Part shown: piece by piece, positions 58,207 through 64,000 of the stretch
Layout: each line of letters begins with the position of its first letter
How positions within the stretch are numbered: the first letter of the stretch is position 1
DNA from: Arthrobacter sp. H16F315
GTDB taxonomy: Bacteria; Actinomycetota; Actinomycetes; Actinomycetales; Micrococcaceae
DNA length: 64,000 nt
Assembly (NCBI RefSeq): GCF_024124825.1
Contig: NZ_JAMXSS010000002.1
Span: 2,170,001-2,234,000, forward strand
Direction: 5' to 3'
Notes under the pieces: model-generated
Databases searched by the model: none
Told to the model about the DNA's origin: nothing
What the model saw: the letters and a program-made list of their open reading frames with translations, nothing else
Made by a program: the position numbers and the translations under genes

Positions 58207-59661
58207 GTGGCAAAGACACTGGCCGAGAAAGTCTGGGGCGCGCACGTGGTGCGCAAAGGCGACGGCGAAGGAGTCAACGCCCAGCCCGACCTTCTCTTCA
58301 TTGACCTCCACCTGGTGCACGAAGTGACCTCCCCGCAGGCCTTCGAAGGGCTCCGGCTGGCCGGGCGTCCGCTTCGCCGGCCCGATCTCACCATCGCCAC
58401 CGAAGACCACAACACGCCGACGCTGGACATCGACAAGCCAATTGCCGATCTCACCAGCCGCACGCAGATCCAGACCCTGCGCAACAACTGCAAGGAATTT
58501 GGTGTCCGGCTGCACTCCCTGGGGGACGCCGAACAAGGCATCGTGCATGTGGTGGGCCCGCAACTGGGCCTCACCCAGCCCGGCATGACAGTGGTCTGCG
58601 GCGACTCGCACACCTCCACCCACGGGGCCTTCGGCGCCCTGGCGATGGGCATCGGCACCTCCGAGGTGGAACATGTGATGGCGACCCAGACGCTGTCCCT
58701 GAAGCCGTTCAAGACCATGGCCATCAACGTCGAGGGCACACTGCGCCCCGGAGTGTCCGCCAAGGACATCATCCTGGCCGTCATCGCCAAGATCGGCACC
58801 GGCGGCGGCCAGGGCTACGTGCTGGAATACCGCGGCTCCGCAATCCGGGCACTGTCCATGGAAGCCCGGATGACCATCTGCAACATGTCCATCGAAGCCG
58901 GCGCCCGCGCCGGACTCGTCGCCCCGGACCAGACGACTTACGACTACATGTTCGGCCGTCCGCACGCACCCCAGGGCGCCGAGTGGGATGCCGCCGTCGA
59001 CTACTGGAACACCCTGCGCACGGAGGATGACGCGAGCTTCGACCTCGAAGTGGACCTCGACGCCGACACCCTGGAACCGTTTGTGACCTGGGGGACCAAC
59101 CCGGGCCAGGGTGTGTCCTTGTCCGCGAAGGTGCCCTCGCCCGAGGACTTCGGCGACGAGAATGCCAAGGCTGCGGCGGAACGTGCGCTGCAGTACATGG
59201 GCCTGGAAGCCGGCACCCCGATGAAGGACATCCGCGTCGACACGGTGTTTTTGGGATCCTGCACCAACTCCCGGATGGAGGACCTCCGTGCGGCCGCGGA
59301 CATCATCCGCGGCCGCACCAAGGACCCCAATATCCGGATGCTTGTGGTGCCCGGCTCCGCCCGCGTCCGCCTCGAGGCCGAGGCAGAGGGCCTGGACAAG
59401 GTCTTTAAGGACTTCGGCGCCGAATGGCGCTTCGCCGGTTGCTCGATGTGCCTGGGCATGAACCCAGACCAGCTGGAACCGGGGGAGCGCTGCGCCTCCA
59501 CCTCGAACCGCAACTTCGAGGGCCGGCAGGGCAAAGGCGGACGCACCCACTTGGTCTCCCCGGTGGTGGCGGCCGCGACTGCTGTGCGCGGCACCCTGAG
59601 CTCGCCGTCGGACCTGGAACCTGCGCCCGAGCCCGCCGCCCTGAGCGCCGATGCCGCGTAG
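58207..59661 (+). CDS. leuC: 3-isopropylmalate dehydratase large subunit
   Basis: 484 residues, aconitase family. HDQTSP-type region [29 protein letters not shown], and the [4Fe-4S] cysteines in [14 protein letters not shown] (about residue 353) and [12 protein letters not shown] (about 413-416). GTG start behind GGGAGCAGGCC. Followed 42 bp later by leuD. Confidence 0.96.
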   Translation: MAKTLAEKVWGAHVVRKGDGEGVNAQPDLLFIDLHLVHEVTSPQAFEGLRLAGRPLRRPDLTIATEDHNTPTLDIDKPIADLTSRTQIQTLRNNCKEFGVRLHSLGDAEQGIVHVVGPQLGLTQPGMTVVCGDSHTSTHGAFGALAMGIGTSEVEHVMATQTLSLKPFKTMAINVEGTLRPGVSAKDIILAVIAKIGTGGGQGYVLEYRGSAIRALSMEARMTICNMSIEAGARAGLVAPDQTTYDYMFGRPHAPQGAEWDAAVDYWNTLRTEDDASFDLEVDLDADTLEPFVTWGTNPGQGVSLSAKVPSPEDFGDENAKAAAERALQYMGLEAGTPMKDIRVDTVFLGSCTNSRMEDLRAAADIIRGRTKDPNIRMLVVPGSARVRLEAEAEGLDKVFKDFGAEWRFAGCSMCLGMNPDQLEPGERCASTSNRNFEGRQGKGGRTHLVSPVVAAATAVRGTLSSPSDLEPAPEPAALSADAA

Positions 59662-59703
59662 CTTCCGACAGTCACTGATCCACACAGCCTAGAAGGATCC
59701 GCC

Positions 59704-60306
59704 ATGGAAAAGTTCACCACCCACACCGGCATCGGCGTCCCGCTGCGCCAAAGCAACGTCGACACGGACCAGATCATCCCCGCCGTCTACCTCAAACGCA
59801 TCACGCGCACCGGTTTCGAAGATGCCCTCTTTGCCGGCTGGCGCAAGGACCCGGCGTTCATCCTCAACCAGGAACCTTTTAATGCCGGTTCGGTGCTGGT
59901 GGCCGGGCCTGACTTCGGTACCGGGTCCTCCCGGGAGCACGCCGTCTGGGCACTTAAGGACTACGGCTTCAAGACCGTACTTTCCTCACGCTTCGCCGAC
60001 ATCTTCCGCGGGAACTCCGGCAAGCAGGGCCTGCTCGCCGCCGAACTCGCCCAGGACGACATTGAATTGATCTGGAAGGAACTGGAGAACGCGCCCGGCA
60101 CCGAAGTTACCGTGGACCTTGTCTCGAAGACGGTGATCTGCGGCAATATTGTGGCCCCGTTTGAGATCGACGACTACACCCGGTGGCGCCTGCTGGAGGG
60201 CCTGGACGACATCGGGCTGACGCTCAAGCACGAGGAGGACATCACCGCTTTCGAGGCCACCCGGCCCGCGTTTATGCCCAAGACCCTTCCGGCCAAGATG
60301 TCCTGA
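59704..60306 (+). CDS. leuD: 3-isopropylmalate dehydratase small subunit
   Basis: 200 residues. Swivel domain of the LeuCD complex: [58 protein letters not shown]. Behind AGAAGGATCC. Second gene of the operon. Confidence 0.96.
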   Translation: MEKFTTHTGIGVPLRQSNVDTDQIIPAVYLKRITRTGFEDALFAGWRKDPAFILNQEPFNAGSVLVAGPDFGTGSSREHAVWALKDYGFKTVLSSRFADIFRGNSGKQGLLAAELAQDDIELIWKELENAPGTEVTVDLVSKTVICGNIVAPFEIDDYTRWRLLEGLDDIGLTLKHEEDITAFEATRPAFMPKTLPAKMS

Positions 60307-60483
60307 CACGCCGCCTGGGCGCATCGTCTCGCTGGATCCCTGCAGTTACACTCCGGTCGGCAGAATCCTGCCGACCGGATCGTATTCGGAGACTCGAGTC
60401 AGATCGTCTGGTCGGTGTCGGCGTCGGTCAGCTTGTACGTGGCAGCAGCGGGAACTGGGGGTGTCTCTGTTAAGGTTCATACA

Positions 60484-61248
60484 ATGCAAAAGAACCTCAT
60501 GATCTATGGAAGTTGCGTCTCCCGTGATGCCTTCCCGCTCCTGGATCCCGAATTCAGGCTGGTGAGCTATGTCGCCCGGCAGTCCATGATCAGTGCGATG
60601 TCCAAGCCCACTGATCTGCTACCGGGCGACGCGCTGAGCTCGGCCTTCCAGGACCGGTCGCTCGTCGGGGACATCCGGTCGAACCTCTTGCAGCTCGTTC
60701 GGCGGTTCGCGGGTGATCTTGACGTTCTGGTAATTGACCTGACCGACGAGCGGCTCGGCGTCGTCCGGCTCCCGGACGGAAGCCACGTCACGCGGTCGCA
60801 CGAACTTGTTAGCTCCGAGCGTCTTAAGGCCGTTCAGGGCAGGACACAGGATATCCGGATTCTGACCGAGCGTCACTGGACCTTGTGGGAATCCGCGGCC
60901 ACCCGGCTACTGGGCGCCTTGTCGCAGATGGGATTGCGGGAAAAGACGGTCATCCTGAACACTCCGTGGGCAGAAACTACACATGGGGGCGAACCTGCGC
61001 CTCCGTTCTGGAACTTCGATACGCCCGAAGTCAACGCCTACTTCAGCGAATGCTGCGCTCACATGCGAAGTCTTGGGTTCAAGGTTGTGGACTTGCCGGA
61101 GGATCTCCGTTACGCCGCAGCCGACCATAAGTGGGGAGCGGCCCCGTACCACTTTGAAGACTCAGCGATAGCCTGGATCGCGGATCAGATCCAGGAAACG
61201 GCGGCAGTCGCTGCCTCGGCCGTGCTGAGAGACTCAGAGGCAGTCTAG
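60484..61248 (+). CDS. DUF6270 domain protein
   Basis: 254 residues. Begins MQKNLMIYGSCVSRDAFPLL: the GSCVSRD start and RYAAADHKWGAAPYHF near the end mark the DUF6270 group, which has an SGNH-hydrolase-like look (Ser near the start, Asp-x-x-His-like at the end). Possibly an esterase or acyltransferase on glycans; not shown. TAAGGT lies 7 nt before the ATG, so leaderless. Unrelated to leuCD upstream in function; own promoter. Confidence 0.7.
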   Translation: MQKNLMIYGSCVSRDAFPLLDPEFRLVSYVARQSMISAMSKPTDLLPGDALSSAFQDRSLVGDIRSNLLQLVRRFAGDLDVLVIDLTDERLGVVRLPDGSHVTRSHELVSSERLKAVQGRTQDIRILTERHWTLWESAATRLLGALSQMGLREKTVILNTPWAETTHGGEPAPPFWNFDTPEVNAYFSECCAHMRSLGFKVVDLPEDLRYAAADHKWGAAPYHFEDSAIAWIADQIQETAAVAASAVLRDSEAV

Positions 61249-61363
61249 AGCTCGATCGGATTGAGGTTTTTGGTGGAGCGCAGGAATCCCGTATTTCAGA
61301 TCGGTAACGCAAGCTCCTATGCTTAGCAGGTGCCTTTGGAAGGTTTTGGGGGCGAGTAGTCGT

Positions 61364-61370
61364 GAGGAAA
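61364..61370 (+). promoter_or_regulatory. murA ribosome binding site
   Basis: GAGGAAA 7 nt before ATG 61378. A TATGCT -10-like box lies about 55 nt upstream. Confidence 0.5.
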
Positions 61371-61377
61371 GCCGTAT

Positions 61378-62703
61378 ATGAGTAGTGTTCTGACAATCCG
61401 CGGAGGCGTCCCGCTGACTGGCCGCGTCACCGTGCGCGGGGCCAAGAATCTTGTCCCCAAAGCAATGGTGGCTGCCCTGCTGGGCAATGAGCCATCCGTG
61501 CTGCGCAACGTCCCCGAGATCAAGGACGTTGAGGTTGTCACCAGCCTGCTCCAACTCCACGGCGTCACGGTTGAGAAGGACCCCATCACCGGGGACCTGA
61601 CCCTCGACCCGAAGGGCGCCAAAACCGCCTCGAGCACCGCCATCGACGCCCATGCCGGCGATTCACGCATCCCGATCCTGCTCTGCGGGCCCTTGATCCA
61701 CGCGATCGGCGAGGCCTTTATCCCGGACCTGGGCGGCTGCAAGATCGGCGACCGACCCATCGACTACCACCTGAACGTGCTCCGGCAGTTCGGCGCCGTG
61801 GTGGAAAAGCGTCCCGGCGGCATCCACATTTCAGCGCCGGACGGTCTCAAGGGCGCCAAGATTTCCCTGCCGTACCCCTCCGTTGGAGCCACCGAGCAGG
61901 TCCTGCTGAGCGCCACAAGGGCCGAGGGCATCACGGAGCTTTCCGGTGCTGCCACCGAGCCGGAGGTAGTGGACCTCATCGCCGTGCTGCAGAAGATGGG
62001 CGCCATCATCAGCGTCCAGACCGACCGCACCATCCGGATCGAAGGCGTCCCGGACCTTGGCGGCTACAACCACCGCGCCCTCTCGGACCGCAACGAGTCG
62101 GCCTCCTGGGCCTCAGCGGCGCTGGTGACGAAGGGGGACATCTTCGTCGAGGGCGCCACCCAGCGGGACATGATGACGTTCCTGAACACCTACCGCAAGG
62201 TCGGCGGCGGGATGGACATCGGCGACGACGGCATCCGGTTCTATCACAAAGGCGGCAAGCTCAACCCGCTGGTCCTGGAGACGGACGTGCACCCCGGGTT
62301 TATGACCGACTGGCAGCAGCCTCTGATCGTTGCGCTGACCCAGGCCGAGGGCGTGTCAATCGTGCACGAAACCGTGTACGAGAACCGTTTCGGCTTCACC
62401 GACGCGCTGATCCGGATGGGCGCCAACATCCAGGTCCACCGCGAATGCCTCGGCAGTGTGCCGTGCCGGTTTGGCCAGCGCAACTTCCTGCACTCGGCCG
62501 TCATTTCCGGCCCCACCCAGCTGACCGGTGCCGACATTGACGTCCCGGACCTGCGGGGCGGATTCAGCCACCTGATCGCGGCGCTGGCTGCGAATGGCAC
62601 TTCGCGGGTCACCGGAATTGACATTATTAACCGCGGCTACGAGCGCTTCACCGAAAAGCTCGCCGGCCTGGGCGCGGACTTCGACATCACTTCAGCCGGG
62701 TAG
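61378..62703 (+). CDS. murA: UDP-N-acetylglucosamine 1-carboxyvinyltransferase
   Basis: First committed step of peptidoglycan synthesis, transferring enolpyruvate from PEP. 441 residues: GRVTVRGAKNLVPKAMVAAL near the N-terminus and the fosfomycin-site loop LGGCKIGDRPIDYHL (about residue 120) with the reactive Cys present, so fosfomycin binding is possible. The C-terminal block DLRGGFSHLIAAL is also intact. Confidence 0.95.
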   Translation: MSSVLTIRGGVPLTGRVTVRGAKNLVPKAMVAALLGNEPSVLRNVPEIKDVEVVTSLLQLHGVTVEKDPITGDLTLDPKGAKTASSTAIDAHAGDSRIPILLCGPLIHAIGEAFIPDLGGCKIGDRPIDYHLNVLRQFGAVVEKRPGGIHISAPDGLKGAKISLPYPSVGATEQVLLSATRAEGITELSGAATEPEVVDLIAVLQKMGAIISVQTDRTIRIEGVPDLGGYNHRALSDRNESASWASAALVTKGDIFVEGATQRDMMTFLNTYRKVGGGMDIGDDGIRFYHKGGKLNPLVLETDVHPGFMTDWQQPLIVALTQAEGVSIVHETVYENRFGFTDALIRMGANIQVHRECLGSVPCRFGQRNFLHSAVISGPTQLTGADIDVPDLRGGFSHLIAALAANGTSRVTGIDIINRGYERFTEKLAGLGADFDITSAG

Positions 62704-62713
62704 CGGGGACCAC

Positions 62714-63508
62714 GTGAAGGAAACCGCCAAGAGCCACACCACCTTTGTCCTTGTTGCCGGAATTGTCCGGCCCGTCATGAACCTGTTGATGCGCAAGCAA
62801 TGGATCGGGCTGGAGAAGCTCCCCGCCGGCGGCTTCATTGCGGCTCCCAACCACTGCACTGAAATCGATCCGCTGGTGGTGGGGCACATGCTCTACAACC
62901 AGAAGCGGATGCCGCACTTCCTGGCCAAGGCGGGCCTTTTTAAGGTGCCGGTGCTGGGATTCGTGCTGCGCGCCACTAAACAAATCCCGGTGGAACGGTC
63001 CTCGGCTGGTGCCAACCGCTCGCTGCAGATTGCCCGGGACGTTGTGAACGAGGGCGGAGCCATTGTGATCTATCCCGAAGGAACCCTGACCCGGGATCCT
63101 GAGTTGTGGCCGATGAAGGGACACACCGGCGCGGCGCGTATGGCGCTGGAAGGCGGGATACCCGTGGTGCCCATGGCTCATTGGGGAGCCCACGAGGTCC
63201 TTCCCCGCTACGCCAAGCGGTTCCATGTCTTTCCGCGGAAGACCTCCCGCCTGGTGGTGGGCGATCCCGTGGACCTCAGCGCCTTTGCGGGGCGGCCGCT
63301 GGACAAGGCCACCCTCGCGGAGGCGACAAACGTGATCATGGACTCCGTCACGGAACTCTTGGCCACCCTCCGCGGCGGGCAGCCCCCGCTGGTCCGCTGG
63401 GATCCTTCGGCGCATAACCAGAGCGCGCACGGCCGCTTCGTCGACGGTGGCGCGGCAGGCAGCCGACCCGACGCCGGGACGTCCACCGACGCGGACGGCG
63501 CCGCATGA
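62714..63508 (+). CDS. plsC: 1-acyl-sn-glycerol-3-phosphate acyltransferase
   Basis: 264 residues from GTG 62714. Acyltransferase motif I NHCTEIDPLVVG (H-x4-D), motif III YPEGTLTRD, motif IV-like PVVPMAHWG. N-terminal hydrophobic stretch FVLVAGIVRPVMNLLM associates with the membrane; the last 40 residues are disordered. Makes phosphatidic acid. The stop overlaps the gpsA start by four bases (ATGA), joining lipid precursor genes. Confidence 0.92.
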   Translation: MKETAKSHTTFVLVAGIVRPVMNLLMRKQWIGLEKLPAGGFIAAPNHCTEIDPLVVGHMLYNQKRMPHFLAKAGLFKVPVLGFVLRATKQIPVERSSAGANRSLQIARDVVNEGGAIVIYPEGTLTRDPELWPMKGHTGAARMALEGGIPVVPMAHWGAHEVLPRYAKRFHVFPRKTSRLVVGDPVDLSAFAGRPLDKATLAEATNVIMDSVTELLATLRGGQPPLVRWDPSAHNQSAHGRFVDGGAAGSRPDAGTSTDADGAA

Positions 63509-64000
63509 CGGCGGATGCCCGCGCACTGTCTTCCGCTAGCCGGGTGGCTGTCCTCGGAGCCGGATCCTGGGGGACCACGTTCGCCAAGATCCTCGCAGAT
63601 GCCGCCTCGGCCTCCGGCGTTGAGCGGGAAATCCGGCTGTGGGGCCGCCGCAGTGCGGTGGTGGAACAAATTAACCTGAAGCATCGCAATGAGCAGTACC
63701 TCAAGGAAATTGCGCTTCCCTCCAGCATCACCGCGTTTACCGACGTAGCAGAGGTCCTCGCTGGCGCAGAGCTGGTGGTCCTGGCCGTACCCGCGCAGAC
63801 CCTGCGGCCGCAGCTGCGCGAATGGGCGGCCCTGATACCGCCGGGCGCCCTGGTGGTGTCCCTGATGAAGGGACTTGAGCTGCACTCCGATGCCCGGATG
63901 AGCGAAGTAATCTCTGCTGAACTCGGCATTCCCGCGGACCGGATCGCTGTGGTCTCCGGCCCCAACCTGGCAATGGAGATCGCCCGGGAAGAGCCCACCG
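63505..64000 (+). CDS. gpsA: glycerol-3-phosphate dehydrogenase [NAD(P)+], C-terminus beyond window
   Basis: 165 residues visible of about 340. VAVLGAGSWGTTFAKIL is the NAD(P) motif, then LWGRRSAVVEQIN, LVVLAVPAQTLRPQL, LVSLMKGLE and VVSGPNLAMEIA. Supplies sn-glycerol-3-phosphate for the acyltransferase encoded just upstream. Coupled to plsC through a 4-bp overlap. Confidence 0.95.
   Translation, partial: MTADARALSSASRVAVLGAGSWGTTFAKILADAASASGVEREIRLWGRRSAVVEQINLKHRNEQYLKEIALPSSITAFTDVAEVLAGAELVVLAVPAQTLRPQLREWAALIPPGALVVSLMKGLELHSDARMSEVISAELGIPADRIAVVSGPNLAMEIAREEPT

Overview
The window is chromosomal DNA from a high-GC actinobacterium. Gene content and protein wording fit the Micrococcaceae (Arthrobacter/Pseudarthrobacter type): GTG starts, many leaderless-looking promoters (TAnnnT 6-7 nt before the start codon), a MurA-PlsC-GpsA cluster, an IclR-type leucine regulator beside leuCD, and paired dynamin-like GTPases. 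This assignment is inferred from content, not from a database comparison.

Layout. 1-10 kb: end of malate:quinone oxidoreductase, a peptide-type ABC binding lipoprotein, a fasciclin lipoprotein, tRNA-Leu, a Bcp-type peroxiredoxin, MarR and SRPBCC proteins, small ORFs, tRNA-Lys, a glucose/sorbosone dehydrogenase-like lipoprotein, a sunset-domain membrane protein and a LysR regulator. 11-26 kb: a branched-chain and serine biosynthesis block (ilvD, an attenuator-like leader, ilvB-ilvN-ilvC, serA), an FtsX/ATPase ABC exporter, metG, leuB, ilvE. 26-33 kb: a Tat-exported NodB deacetylase, MBL hydrolase, FAH-family hydrolase, a divergent SDR/TetR pair, gltX. 33-38 kb: an island of debris with an IS1182 remnant, excisionase-like HTH proteins, an integrase tail, and a chimeric IS3/IS701 segment that carries an acetyltransferase and is bounded by 47-bp perfect inverted repeats that interrupt two phage-like genes. 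38-48 kb: a lower-GC glycan locus with large multidomain glycosyltransferases, two unrecognised small proteins and UDP-glucose dehydrogenase. 48-64 kb: HAD phosphatase, tRNA-Gln, tRNA-Glu, galE, the GTPase pair, a Tat-exported beta-propeller protein, DUF1697, the IclR regulator divergent from leuCD, a DUF6270 protein, murA, plsC and the start of gpsA.

Co-working genes. ilvD, ilvBNC, leuB, leuCD and ilvE form the valine/leucine/isoleucine pathway. The motif ATA(A/G)TGAGAC lies in front of ilvD, ilvB, leuB and between the IclR gene and leuC, so one LtbR/NdgR-like regulator probably controls them together. ilvBNC also has a Val-rich leader peptide followed by a terminator. galE, ugd and the glycosyltransferases supply and use UDP-sugars.

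Caution. About a dozen well-conserved genes, including normally essential ones (gltX, serA, ilvN, ilvE), are broken by one-base indels, usually in short homopolymers. The simplest reading is sequencing or assembly error. I give such genes as full-length CDS and name the break; only the mobile-element fragments are called pseudogenes.
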